DNA from: Ignavibacteriaceae bacterium
GTDB taxonomy: Bacteria > Bacteroidota > Ignavibacteria > Ignavibacteriales > Ignavibacteriaceae
Length of the DNA stretch: 64,000 bases
NCBI GenBank assembly: GCA_013042995.1
Contig: JABDPB010000117.1
Span: 25,365 to 89,364, forward strand
Direction: 5' to 3'
Shown piece by piece: positions 10,042 through 19,782 of the stretch. Made by a program: the position numbers and the translations under genes. How positions within the stretch are numbered: position 1 is the stretch's first letter; every line of letters begins with the position of its first letter. Under the pieces are notes generated by a model. The model was not told where the DNA came from and did not search any database. It worked only from the letters and a program-made list of their open reading frames with translations.

Positions 10042-10518
10042 TTAAACTAACTCAAGTATTTCTAATTCCAGCAAGCCAGCAGGAACTTTGATCTTAACTT
10101 TTTCACCCACTTTGCTACCAAGCAATCCTTTACCGACCGGAGAGGTAACTGAAATTTTCCCCTCTTGAAAATCCGCTTCTTCTGGAGAAACCATCATATA
10201 ATCAAACGTTTTCTTATTCTTTAAGTTTCTAACTTTTACTTTTGAAAGAATGTGTACTTCATCCTTACTAAACTTTGAAGCATCAATAATTTGAGCTCGC
10301 GATAAAATATCTTCAAGTTTACTAATCTTTAATTCAAATAAACCCTGCTCTTCTTTGGCAGCATCGTATTCTGCATTTTCAGAAAGGTCACCGTGTGCGC
10401 GAGCTTCCGCAATTTTTTCTGCTATTTCCTTTCTTCCATTTATTTTTAGCTCTTTTAACTCTTTTTCAATTTCAACAAGTCGTTCTCTAGTAAGATATAC
10501 AAAATTTCCTTCTGGCAT
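10042..10518 (-). CDS. greA: Transcription elongation factor GreA
   Basis: A 158-residue protein, exactly the usual GreA length. It rescues backtracked RNA polymerase by stimulating transcript cleavage. An N-terminal coiled coil carries the tip motif GDLSENAEYDAAKEEQ, and the C-terminal FKBP-like domain ends in SPVGKGLLGSKVG. The start at 10518 is preferred over an in-frame ATG at 10551: it gives the family length and has AGGA about 8 bases upstream. The longer form would run through the terminator T-tract of the upstream gene. Confidence 0.96.
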   Translation of the reverse strand: MPEGNFVYLTRERLVEIEKELKELKINGRKEIAEKIAEARAHGDLSENAEYDAAKEEQGLFELKISKLEDILSRAQIIDASKFSKDEVHILSKVKVRNLKNKKTFDYMMVSPEEADFQEGKISVTSPVGKGLLGSKVGEKVKIKVPAGLLELEILELV

Positions 10519-10534
10519 CCCTTTTTCCTGATTA

Positions 10535-10569
10535 ATAAAAAAAATTGCCACTGCATTTCAGCAGTGGCA
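10535..10569 (-). terminator. Rho-independent terminator after the M1 peptidase gene
   Basis: On the minus strand a perfect 9-bp stem TGCCACTGC / GCAGTGGCA (10546-10569) with a 6-base loop is followed by a run of T (A-run 10537-10544 on plus). It separates the peptidase gene from greA. Confidence 0.85.
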
Positions 10570-10610
10570 TCGCAAAAATAAATATTCAATCGTATGTTGT
10601 CAAGACGAAA

Positions 10611-12569
10611 TTACTTCATAAGAAGCATCTTTTTGGTTTCTGAGAAGGAACCTGCTTCTAATTTGTAAAAATATACACCGCTGTTTAATGTAGCAGCATC
10701 GAATTCAACTTCATAACTCCCAGCATCTAACTCCTTATTTACAATAGTAGTCATTTCTTTACCAAGAATGTTAAATATTTTTAATGTAACAAAGCTTTTT
10801 GTACTAATTGAATACTTAATTGTGGTACTTGGATTGAATGGATTCGGATAGTTTTGTTCTAATTTGAACTCTGACGGAGTTGATAATATTTCCGAATTTG
10901 TGACTAGTAGAAGATCATCTAGTATCCAATTTCCGTAATCAAAATTAATTGATGCTGGATCACCATTAATGTTAAACTGAAAATTTTGATTTTGTGCATT
11001 GTTAAATACTGTTACAACCGTATCACCCAACGAAGTATTAAATCTTATCCTTATAGGCATCGTAAAGTAGGAAGGATTAACATTTACATTTTGTACAATA
11101 TTTAAGTCAATTTGATAAGTATTTCCGCTAACTAAATTTTTCGACCAATTAACTGTATACTTCGGATAATTTTCACCGTAAATCCATTCCTGAAAAAAGT
11201 AATCAAGGCTTTGTCCGTAAACACTTTCTGCAATAGCTTGAAAGTCTTCAGTAACAGCCACACCGTACTTAACAGTTGGATCATCAGAATAAGCTCTTAA
11301 AATATTAAAGAAGGTAGAGTCACCAACAACTCCTCTTAGCATATGTAAAACACAAGCACCTTTTGCATAGGAACGTGCACCATTAAATATTTCCCAAACG
11401 CTGGAAATATCTTGTACCCAGATAGTACCGTTGGCAGTTTTGGCATAACCCATTTCATTAGCAATTTGTGTATTATATTCTCCTTGTCCATCTCTAGCTT
11501 CTAAATAAACAGCTTCCGAGTAAGTTGCAAAACCTTCGTTCAACCAGATGTGGTGCCAGTCCTTGCAGGTAATCATATCACCATACCATTGATGAGCAAG
11601 CTCATGAGATACTACTCCAGTCCCCCAAAAACCCATTGACGAGCAGGTTTGATGTTCCATAGCTCCGCCCCATTCCATTTCTGCATGCCCGTATTTTTCA
11701 TTTATAAAAGGATAGGGTCCGTAAAACTCGCTGAATACTTCCAGCATATCATCTGTTTCATCTAAATAAGTTTTTACAGAATTAAAAGATTCGGGATAAA
11801 CAAAATGATTTATTACCATCGAATCATTTTGTCCATAATGGAAATATGTATCATACTGCTGATAGTTGGTTATTGCAAGTGATATTAAATAGTGTGCAAT
11901 TGTGTAATGATTTTTCCAGTAGTAAGTGTGGGTGCCATTGCCATTATTTGTAATATTCTCCAGTGTTCCATTTGAGACAGGAATTAAATTATCGGCAACT
12001 GTAATCCAAACATCAGATGAATCTACTTTATCAGCCGGAGTATCTTTGCAGGGAAACCAATCCGGAGCACCGTAAGGTTCACTTAATGTCCATATGATTG
12101 GAGTACCTCCGTGATAACCAAATTCAAAGCTTCCAAATCCACTTGAGCCTGGTGTGCCCTGATAAAATACTTTTACGGAAAAAGTTTCATTCTGTGAGTA
12201 AGTTCTATCAAGATTAATATTAATTTTATTAGACGTGTGAGTGAAATTTGCTGTTGCATTTCCATTTAAATAAACAGAATCAATTGAAAGTGCATTTTGC
12301 AGATCTAAAAAACAATTATCAATTGATGTGGTATCAACTTTTATATCGATCGTAACAGCTCCAAAAATATAATTTGGATTTGCAGTTACAGTTAGTTCCA
12401 ATCCATAGTAGCTAACATCGATTTTTGTATCCCCCGGATATTGGATTTTAGAGAGCTGAATTGTTTTTTCGTGTCTTTCACGTTCAGCTTTTATCCAGGG
12501 TTTGTAGTCATCCTGTGCAAAGATGAAAGACGCAGCAAGCAATAGAACCATAGCTATTTTAAAGTGCAT
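10611..12569 (-). CDS. Secreted M1 family aminopeptidase with T9SS sorting domain
   Basis: A 652-residue gluzincin. A signal peptide (KIAMVLLLAASFIFAQ) leads into an M1 N-terminal beta domain. The exopeptidase motif appears as GGAMEH (GAMEN in classical members) and the zinc site is HELAHQWYGD (His322, Glu323, His326) with Glu345 in NEGFATYSE. The last ~80 residues open with NYPNPFNPSTTIKY and end KKMLLMK, a type IX sorting domain, so the protein should be exported and anchored or released at the cell surface. The start at 12569 is chosen over 12581 because GGGAG lies 6 bases upstream. It probably feeds extracellular peptide use. Confidence 0.9.
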   Translation of the reverse strand: MHFKIAMVLLLAASFIFAQDDYKPWIKAERERHEKTIQLSKIQYPGDTKIDVSYYGLELTVTANPNYIFGAVTIDIKVDTTSIDNCFLDLQNALSIDSVYLNGNATANFTHTSNKININLDRTYSQNETFSVKVFYQGTPGSSGFGSFEFGYHGGTPIIWTLSEPYGAPDWFPCKDTPADKVDSSDVWITVADNLIPVSNGTLENITNNGNGTHTYYWKNHYTIAHYLISLAITNYQQYDTYFHYGQNDSMVINHFVYPESFNSVKTYLDETDDMLEVFSEFYGPYPFINEKYGHAEMEWGGAMEHQTCSSMGFWGTGVVSHELAHQWYGDMITCKDWHHIWLNEGFATYSEAVYLEARDGQGEYNTQIANEMGYAKTANGTIWVQDISSVWEIFNGARSYAKGACVLHMLRGVVGDSTFFNILRAYSDDPTVKYGVAVTEDFQAIAESVYGQSLDYFFQEWIYGENYPKYTVNWSKNLVSGNTYQIDLNIVQNVNVNPSYFTMPIRIRFNTSLGDTVVTVFNNAQNQNFQFNINGDPASINFDYGNWILDDLLLVTNSEILSTPSEFKLEQNYPNPFNPSTTIKYSISTKSFVTLKIFNILGKEMTTIVNKELDAGSYEVEFDAATLNSGVYFYKLEAGSFSETKKMLLMK

Positions 12570-12758
12570 TTTTTCTCCCATTTTGTATAATTTTATCAGT
12601 AAAAATAGTGCTTTCTTCAGTAAAATATATGGCGAAATTCATACCATTTTTCTTATTCCCTAAAATTAAGTTAATTTGCTAATTGACAAATAAGCATATG
12701 CTGACTATTTTCCGCGAGTTTAATTAATCAATAATTAGAATAACTCATCGGAGAATCC

Positions 12759-15332
12759 ATGAAATTTAATTTTCTTTCAAAGATTACTTCTTTTCTTTTC
12801 ATAAGCATTTTTATTTTGTTCAATTCTACTTTAAATGCGCAACCGAATTTTGCTGAACTTTGGAATGATGTAGTCGAAACTAATATTACTGCAGTTGGAA
12901 CAAGGTATATCTTTCCTCAATCCTACCGTATACTTGAACTAGATTTACAGGATTTGTCTACTGCATTGAACCTGGCTCCCAAAGAAGAATTAAAGAATGT
13001 AAAACAATCAGGATTTCTGTTAAGCTTACCTCTACCCGATAATAGCTTTTCTACTTTTAAGATTGTGGAAACACCTGTTATGGCAGAGGAACTTGCATTA
13101 AAATATCCGCAGATAAAAACGTATCTCGGACAAGGAATTGATGATAGGAGCGCGAGAGTCAGATTTGATATAACACCTGCCGGTTTTCACGCAATTATTT
13201 TTTCAAGCAAAGGAACCATTTATATTGATCCATACTCCCTTGGTGAAGCAAGATATTATATTTCCTATTATAAAAAAGATTATATACCAACCGAAGAACA
13301 GCTTAGTGCTGTCTGCAACCTATTTGGTGAAGATTCTGAGTTTGGCGATCACATCAGAAATTTGGTAAATGATAATCCATATGTACTAACTGGCCCTCAA
13401 TTAAGAACTTACAGACTTGCTTGTGCTACTACGGGTGAATATACCATTTTCCACGGAGGTACAGTAGCACAGGGGCTTGCTGCAGTTGTTACAGCAATAA
13501 ACAGAGTTACGGGTGTCTATGAAAACGAAATTGCTGTTAGATTAGAATTAATTCCAAACAATGATTTAATTATTTACACCGATCCTGGCTCCGATCCCTA
13601 CACAAATAACAGTGGTGGTACTATGCTTAACCAGAATCAAGCAAACCTTGATGCAGTGATAGGAAATGCAAACTACGATATTGGACATGTTTTTAGCACT
13701 GGAGGTGGAGGAGTAGCTTTTCTCGGCGTGGTTTGCCAGCCTGGATTTAAAGCTAGAGGTGTAACTGGTTTACCGCAGCCAATCGGAGACCCATTTTATA
13801 TTGATTATGTAGCACACGAAATGGGACATCAGTTCGGAGGAAACCATACATTTAACGGCAGTGCAGGAGCCTGCAGCGGTGGTAATAGGAACGGTGCAAC
13901 CGCCTATGAACCTGGAAGTGGAAGCACCATTATGGCTTATGCGGGTATCTGCGGAAGTCAGAATTTGCAAAGCAATAGTGATGATTACTTTCATAACATA
14001 AGTTTTGTTGAAATGGTCAATTACACAAATAATGGAAATGGAAATTCGTGCCCTTTAGTAACCAATACAGGAAATAACGAACCAACAGCCACAGTTCCGG
14101 CTGGCGGATTTACAATTCCAATTAGCACACCATTTATGCTGGTTGGCTCTGGAACAGATCCTGATAATGATCCTCTAACCTATTGTTGGGAAGAATGGGA
14201 TCTTGGTCCAGCTGGGCATCCGAATAGCCCAACAGGTAATGCACCGATATTCCGAACATTCGATCCAGTTGATGTACCTTACAGATATTTTCCAAAACTC
14301 GCTAACATTTTAAATAACTCTCAGACTATTGGCGAAATATTACCAACTTATACACGCACCCTGACGTTTAGATTGACAGTTCGTGATAATCGTGCGGGAG
14401 GTGGTGGTGTGCAATACGCACAAATGCAGTCAATTAATGTTACAAATACTGCGGGACCATTTTTAGTTACTCAACCTAACACAGCCGTTACATGGCCGGG
14501 AAACACTACTCAAACTGTAACCTGGGATGTAGCTAATACAAGTATAGCACCCGTAAATGTTACCGAAGTAAATATTCTACTTTCCACAGATGGTGGATTG
14601 AACTTTACGGAAGTATTGGCCTCCAACATTCCAAACGATGGCTCAGAAGATTTGTTTCTTCCCAATCTTCCCACTACACAGGCAAGAATAAAAGTTGAAG
14701 CAGTTGGCAATGTCTTCTTCGATCTATCCAACGAAAATTTTACTATTGAAGATTTTATACCCGTTGAATTGACGGCTTTTTTTGCATTGGTAACAGAGAG
14801 AGGCGTCCTTCTCAAGTGGACGACAGCCACTGAGAAAAACAATTCCGGATTTATGATTGAAAGAAGCTCGAATAATGTAGATTTTAACGATGTTGTTTTC
14901 ATTAACGGAAAAGGAACAACAACTGAAATTACAGACTACGAATACGTTGACAATCTTACAAAACCAGGAATGTACTACTACAGACTTAAGCAGATAGATT
15001 TTGATGGATCATTCAACTATTCAAATGTTGTTGAAACCGAAATAAACGGACCGGAAGTATTTAATCTTTTGCAAAACTATCCAAATCCATTTAACCCATC
15101 GACTATAATAAAATTCTCAGTACCGATTGATTCACGCATAAGAATTGAACTGTTCAATACACTTGGAGAAAAAGTTGATGAACTTACTAACCGCAACTAT
15201 AGTATAGGAAACCATGAAATAAACTTTGATGCATCAATACTATCTAACGGAGTTTACTATTATACGATTAGTGCAAATGGAATTGATGGCAGCACTTATT
15301 ATTCAACAAAGAAAATGGTTTTGATAAAGTAA
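12759..15332 (+). CDS. Secreted reprolysin-like metzincin protease with T9SS sorting domain
   Basis: An 857-residue protein with a signal peptide and a propeptide-like N-terminal region. The catalytic domain carries the metzincin zinc site HEMGHQFGGNH (His353, Glu354, His357, His363) and the Met-turn IMAYAG, as in M12B-like reprolysins. Ig/PKD-like beta domains follow; VELTAFFA then begins a module seen in other T9SS cargo, and the C-terminal sorting domain opens with NYPNPFNPSTIIKF. GGAG sits 6 bases before the ATG. The natural substrate is unknown. It is divergent from the M1 peptidase gene, so both may be controlled from the 189-base gap between them. Confidence 0.9.
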   Translation: MKFNFLSKITSFLFISIFILFNSTLNAQPNFAELWNDVVETNITAVGTRYIFPQSYRILELDLQDLSTALNLAPKEELKNVKQSGFLLSLPLPDNSFSTFKIVETPVMAEELALKYPQIKTYLGQGIDDRSARVRFDITPAGFHAIIFSSKGTIYIDPYSLGEARYYISYYKKDYIPTEEQLSAVCNLFGEDSEFGDHIRNLVNDNPYVLTGPQLRTYRLACATTGEYTIFHGGTVAQGLAAVVTAINRVTGVYENEIAVRLELIPNNDLIIYTDPGSDPYTNNSGGTMLNQNQANLDAVIGNANYDIGHVFSTGGGGVAFLGVVCQPGFKARGVTGLPQPIGDPFYIDYVAHEMGHQFGGNHTFNGSAGACSGGNRNGATAYEPGSGSTIMAYAGICGSQNLQSNSDDYFHNISFVEMVNYTNNGNGNSCPLVTNTGNNEPTATVPAGGFTIPISTPFMLVGSGTDPDNDPLTYCWEEWDLGPAGHPNSPTGNAPIFRTFDPVDVPYRYFPKLANILNNSQTIGEILPTYTRTLTFRLTVRDNRAGGGGVQYAQMQSINVTNTAGPFLVTQPNTAVTWPGNTTQTVTWDVANTSIAPVNVTEVNILLSTDGGLNFTEVLASNIPNDGSEDLFLPNLPTTQARIKVEAVGNVFFDLSNENFTIEDFIPVELTAFFALVTERGVLLKWTTATEKNNSGFMIERSSNNVDFNDVVFINGKGTTTEITDYEYVDNLTKPGMYYYRLKQIDFDGSFNYSNVVETEINGPEVFNLLQNYPNPFNPSTIIKFSVPIDSRIRIELFNTLGEKVDELTNRNYSIGNHEINFDASILSNGVYYYTISANGIDGSTYYSTKKMVLIK

Positions 15333-15376
15333 GATTAGAGTGTGATTTAGAAAAAAATATTATTCGTTCTCTTTAT

Positions 15377-15407
15377 AAAGTCAGTCTTAATTAATGGGAC
15401 TGGCTTT
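15377..15407. terminator. Bidirectional terminator between convergent genes
   Basis: A 10-bp stem AAAGTCAGTC / GACTGGCTTT (one G-U pair) with an 11-base AT-rich loop, flanked by T-rich sequence. It lies between the metzincin gene end (15332) and the AddB-like gene end (15409). Confidence 0.65.
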
Positions 15408-15408
15408 C

Positions 15409-18400
15409 TTAATTAATTTCCTGAATCCTACATATTTTTTTAAAATCACAATAGCGGCAAATTTTAGACTCACGGTTATCCAGCAAAGATAAATTGAATT
15501 TACCTTCTGAAATCGCTTTCACATAAGTGCTTACCATACTTTTGCAAATTTTTATCATCTCTTCAGCGTTTTCAATTTTATTTTCGAGGCTGTCATTTTT
15601 TCCCTTTTTATACAAATTAACCAACCTTATACCAAAATCTTTTTCGGAATATTTAAGAGAAAAAATTTGTGCACCCGCTGGTTTATAATCGTCTTTAAAG
15701 TAAGCAGAAATCAATTCTTTGGAAGCATACAAATAAAGCGGCAGTTGAAGTGATAAACCTGTTTTCAAATCTTCGATTGTTGGTTTTGTTCCACTAAGTT
15801 TATAATCTACTACTTTTAAAGTTTTATCGGAATCATTTACATCTACTCTATCTATTTTGCCTCTCAATTTTACATCGCTGATTTTTATCTCTTTTTTTAC
15901 GGGAATACGTTTCGCGCTTTCATTTTTTACTTTACCAAATCCTAATTCAAAAAAGGAAGGAATATACCCGTCGTCTCTATTTCTTTCCTCCAAGAGAAAT
16001 TTATAAAGAATAGAATTTTTCTTTTTATCGTTTATTCCCAATAATTTTTCACGTTCAAAAAATGCTGATTCGGAAGTAAGATTTAAATCATCAAATTTTT
16101 TATGTGCTAGATCGAACAATAATTTTTCCGCCATTTTAAAATCATTCTCGGAACAATTCTTTAATACAATTCCTGTCCGTTTAAGTGAAGAGTAGAATAT
16201 AAATAAAATTGAATGCAGCAAGCTGCCAAATTCAAAAGCCTCTAACTCTTCCAGCGGTTCTTCCACCGTTTGTATTCTTAAAATGTTTTCAAGAAAAAAT
16301 TTGTATGGACATTTGGCGTACGTTTCTAACTGTGTAGCCGAAAATTCTCTATCTGTGATCTCATTTAGTTGATCTTTTAAAATATTCGGAATGTTTTCTC
16401 CAATAAATCCAGAATATCCAAAATTTCCAAAGGGATCTTCTTTCCTTTTTTTATCAATTTCTATCGAATGGTTAATTTTTTGCAAATTGATATTTAATTC
16501 TTCAGAAATATTTATTGATTTTCTTTCTTCATATTGCAGGAACCCGATATGTTCCAACAACTCGCGTTTCGAAAATATTGTGCTAGAAAATGATTGTTCA
16601 TTTTTAGACTGAGTTGAAAAGATTTTCAAGAAATCCTGCAAAAAACTCGACTGAACCAATTCCTTTTTTTCTTCGAACAAAGGGTAAGTTAAAAACAATT
16701 CTTTTCTCCAAGAACATAAAGCCTGATAAAAAAGGTAGCGCTGCTCAATTTGATACCGTTCTTCTTCTCTAGCAAATGATCCTGAGAAAAATATTTCAGG
16801 AGAAAATCGTGTTGGGAAATCACCATCATTTAGTCCGCAGATAAAAAGATAATCAAAGTTAAGCCCTCGAATTTCGTTCAAAGTAGTAATTTGCACGCCG
16901 TATCCAGACTTTTCTGCAACATTGTAACGGCTGAATGCAGTGAGCGTTCTTATTTGATTTAAATAAAAACTCAGATCGTATTTTATTTCTTTTTCGCTTT
17001 CAAGCTCCAAAATTTCAGTGAACTCTCTTAACGAATTAATAAATGTGTTAAGCGCCTTTAAATCCTTTTCAACAACATCGTTTTGACCATTTAAGATTGT
17101 AGCCGGGAAATTCAAACCAAATATTAATGATAAAATCTCATTCAAAAATTGCTGTGGTGAAAGTTTTTTATCGAACGGCACTAGCATTGATTTTATTTTT
17201 TGAATCTCTTTTTCAGCCTGCAGACAGTTTTTAATCAGCTCTTCTCTTCTTTCATTTTCATCATACTTTGAAGATAGCTCATTAATTTTATCTGTAATTC
17301 TACTAATCCAGTTCGCGTAACCCGAGACAATTTTTAGTTCTACTGAAACTTTTAAAAGATTTGAGAGATTAACTTCCTCTATTTGAATAAAATAATTGCT
17401 GAACGCCCGTAAAATATTTTTGTAATAGAAATCATCCTCTGCAACTTCTAGTAAATGAATAATTCCCTTAATTGGTTCAGATGTACTTAGCGAAAACCTG
17501 TCGGTTAAATTGAAAGGAATACCAAAGAGTGAGAATCTGTCCCTTATTATTGGAGAATATTTTTCAATCAGGTTAAACACAACACAAATTTTGTTCGGTT
17601 CGGTATTTCGATTCTGCAATAGTAATTTTATTTGCTTCGCAACAAGTTCAATTTCTTTTTCTCTGCTTCTTGCGCTAATTACATTTAACTTATCTTTAAA
17701 ATTTCCATCTTGCTGCCCGGTTGTTATTTTGGAGAAATTTTCTCTTACGGTATTGATAAACTTTGATTTCGATGGGGTGGAAAGATCGGCAATTTCTTTA
17801 AATCCTTTTCCTATAAATCTATCGTGACAGGCATCGAGGTGCGAAAAAATTAACGGGTTGTACCTGTAGTAATCCAGCACTACAAAAAGTTCAGTATCTT
17901 TAATTTCTGAAGTTGAATTAATTATTTCAGTTTCGGGTTCAGTAAACTCATCAAAGCCATTAATCAAAATTACTTTTACATCTGGAAAGTTTTCTTTAAA
18001 TAAATTTTTAAATTCATCACCGTTCAAATTATTTATGTCTAAATAAACATCACCAATTTCGCACAAGCTAATGTTTTCGAGTTTTGCTTGAAATCTTTCA
18101 TAGATATTTGCAATATCTAATGCTTTAGTTACATCAGCACCGGTTAATCTTTTGGATTCTTCAACTAAGTGATCTGGAGAGATACCGTGCCGTTTATATT
18201 CTGAAATAACATTTTTTATTCGTTCGAGTGTTCCGAATGGTATTTCCCTTCTATACTGCGAAAAATATTTTAACTCAGTTTCTTTAAAACATTGATTTAA
18301 AATCAATACTGCAGACTCTTCAGAAATAATATTTTCATCTTCATAAAAAACAGAGTTTAATTTTTTTGCGTACGAACCTATCGTTTCAATTTTTAATCCT

Positions 18401-18567
18401 GCAGCTGAATTATTTGGAGCGATGGATATGAGCTCACGAGTAAGATATCTTAGTTTTCTTCTGGTTGGAACAATAAACAGAATTTCATTCAATTTGTTAT
18501 TGACTATTCGATTGTTGATAACCGAATCAATATCAATTTTGGCAATATTTTGTTTAGTTAAAATCAC
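15409..18567 (-). CDS. addB: AddB-like helicase-nuclease subunit (PD-(D/E)XK, Fe-S)
   Basis: A 1052-residue protein resembling the B subunit of AddAB, which processes DNA double-strand ends for recombination. The N-terminal region (IVPTRRKLRYLTREL) looks like a helicase domain 1 without a proper Walker A, as in AddB. The C-terminal nuclease has GKIDRVDV and VVDYKLSG. Four cysteines, one near residue 752 (YAKCPYKFF) and three at 1037, 1040 and 1046 (CRYCDFKKIC), fit the AddB iron-sulfur staple. The start is GTG with no strong ribosome site. No AddA partner lies in the window, so the gene is separated from it or works with a distant helicase. Confidence 0.82.
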   Translation of the reverse strand: MILTKQNIAKIDIDSVINNRIVNNKLNEILFIVPTRRKLRYLTRELISIAPNNSAAGLKIETIGSYAKKLNSVFYEDENIISEESAVLILNQCFKETELKYFSQYRREIPFGTLERIKNVISEYKRHGISPDHLVEESKRLTGADVTKALDIANIYERFQAKLENISLCEIGDVYLDINNLNGDEFKNLFKENFPDVKVILINGFDEFTEPETEIINSTSEIKDTELFVVLDYYRYNPLIFSHLDACHDRFIGKGFKEIADLSTPSKSKFINTVRENFSKITTGQQDGNFKDKLNVISARSREKEIELVAKQIKLLLQNRNTEPNKICVVFNLIEKYSPIIRDRFSLFGIPFNLTDRFSLSTSEPIKGIIHLLEVAEDDFYYKNILRAFSNYFIQIEEVNLSNLLKVSVELKIVSGYANWISRITDKINELSSKYDENERREELIKNCLQAEKEIQKIKSMLVPFDKKLSPQQFLNEILSLIFGLNFPATILNGQNDVVEKDLKALNTFINSLREFTEILELESEKEIKYDLSFYLNQIRTLTAFSRYNVAEKSGYGVQITTLNEIRGLNFDYLFICGLNDGDFPTRFSPEIFFSGSFAREEERYQIEQRYLFYQALCSWRKELFLTYPLFEEKKELVQSSFLQDFLKIFSTQSKNEQSFSSTIFSKRELLEHIGFLQYEERKSINISEELNINLQKINHSIEIDKKRKEDPFGNFGYSGFIGENIPNILKDQLNEITDREFSATQLETYAKCPYKFFLENILRIQTVEEPLEELEAFEFGSLLHSILFIFYSSLKRTGIVLKNCSENDFKMAEKLLFDLAHKKFDDLNLTSESAFFEREKLLGINDKKKNSILYKFLLEERNRDDGYIPSFFELGFGKVKNESAKRIPVKKEIKISDVKLRGKIDRVDVNDSDKTLKVVDYKLSGTKPTIEDLKTGLSLQLPLYLYASKELISAYFKDDYKPAGAQIFSLKYSEKDFGIRLVNLYKKGKNDSLENKIENAEEMIKICKSMVSTYVKAISEGKFNLSLLDNRESKICRYCDFKKICRIQEIN

Positions 18568-18720
18568 TTATTATTATTTATTCTTTAAGCTACTGAACAC
18601 TAGTAACAGGTAATGAATGCTGTTTTGCCTTTTATAGAATGCAAAAAATCAGCGGTAATCAATTATTAGGTTGACATTCTAAACAAGTTGATTATTTTAG
18701 AAATATAAATAGAAATCAAC

Positions 18721-19386
18721 ATGCGAACCTTAATATTTTCAATATTGCTGATAATTACAACTCTCCTGCCTGTTTGGGATTGCAATTTTGCTCACGCGCA
18801 GGGAATCGGAGAGATTGCACCAGAAAAACCACCTGAAGTGTTTCCGCCAAATGCATGGGGATTTGATTTTTTGATCGGTGAAAGCGGTTTTGGTTTTGGA
18901 GGATTTTTCCGCAAACAGCTTAATGTTAAATTTACACTTTCTGCTGATTTATCTATTTCCGAAGCTAAAGATGAAAGAGAAGTGGAATATGTTGATATTT
19001 TCGGACAGACATTTACAATTGGAAAAAAGAACCGTGTATTTCAGGTACCTCTCACATTTGGTGCTCAGTACAGGTTATTCGAAAAAGAACTGGCGGATAA
19101 TTTAAGACCGTACATAAATGCTGGTTTCGGACCTACAATGGCACTTACAACTCCTTATTCCGAAGAATTTTTTGCTGCCTTCGGAAAAGCACAAACACAT
19201 TTCGGCGTTGGCGGCTACGTTGGTTTTGGTGCAAATTTCGGACTTGATAAATCGAACCTTATTGGATTAAACATTCGTTACTACTACACTAAGTTTATTG
19301 ATGGCGGTGTGGAAATACTTGCAGGAAGATTTAAAGATGATTTACAAGGGTTCTTTATCTCCCTGAATTTTGGATTTATGTATTGA
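18721..19386 (+). CDS. Putative outer-membrane beta-barrel protein
   Basis: A 221-residue protein with a signal peptide (hydrophobic to about residue 27, ending near AHAQ). The rest is made of alternating amphipathic strands rich in Gly and aromatic residues, with strand ends such as GVGGYVGFGANFGL and a terminal LNFGFMY ending in an aromatic residue. That pattern suits an 8- to 10-strand outer-membrane barrel of the OmpA/OmpW-like size class. I recognise no specific family and assign no substrate. It stands alone, divergent from the AddB-like gene. Confidence 0.65.
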   Translation: MRTLIFSILLIITTLLPVWDCNFAHAQGIGEIAPEKPPEVFPPNAWGFDFLIGESGFGFGGFFRKQLNVKFTLSADLSISEAKDEREVEYVDIFGQTFTIGKKNRVFQVPLTFGAQYRLFEKELADNLRPYINAGFGPTMALTTPYSEEFFAAFGKAQTHFGVGGYVGFGANFGLDKSNLIGLNIRYYYTKFIDGGVEILAGRFKDDLQGFFISLNFGFMY

Positions 19387-19782
19387 AATACTTTCTGCTT
19401 ATAAATTACATTTCGAAAAATACCTTATTTAATTTTTAATTAGTCATCTATAATAATGCTACGTTGTATTAAACGACAAAGGACGACACTGTCACGACAA
19501 GCCTGACACAACTCACCTTTATCCACAACCAAACCATTGAAAAAATAACTTTTTAGCACCGGTACAATTCTTCCATTATATTTTTTAAGTGAGGCAAGAA
19601 GTATGGTGCTTTTAATTAAAATATTTCTTTTATTCCTGTATGCAAAGGAAAATATTTTCCCGATTTGCGGGACAAGCATACAACCTTTCAAGCACACACC
19701 CATTCATTTATGCTATCCAACCGGTTTTACATAACCTGGTAAGAACTTATCTCTTTCCCGAAAATTTTATTTAGAGGATGAT
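19387..19782. other. 396-base intergenic region
   Basis: This AT-rich spacer lies before a T9SS gene. It holds three helically phased ACGACA repeats (19473-19499), a small hairpin TCCCG/CGGGA (19658-19672) and the ribosome site GAGGATGAT before the ATG at 19783. An 87-codon reading frame on the minus strand (19440-19703) has no family features, and I do not call it a gene. Confidence 0.5.
19473..19499. repeat. Three phased direct repeats ACGACA
   Basis: ACGACA occurs at 19473, 19483 and 19494, so the start-to-start distances are 10 and 11 bases, about one helical turn each. Such spacing puts the same face of DNA forward and is typical of direct-repeat transcription-factor sites. No regulator can be named. 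Confidence 0.4.

Noticed and set aside
10519-10551. Longer N-terminus for GreA starting at 10551
   Set aside because: Adds 11 residues outside the family, crosses the T-tract of a terminator and ignores the AGGA site before 10518.
19440-19703. 87-codon minus-strand reading frame in the 19.4-19.8 kb spacer
   Set aside because: No family motifs, no ribosome site, and it overlaps the phased direct repeats; probably chance.
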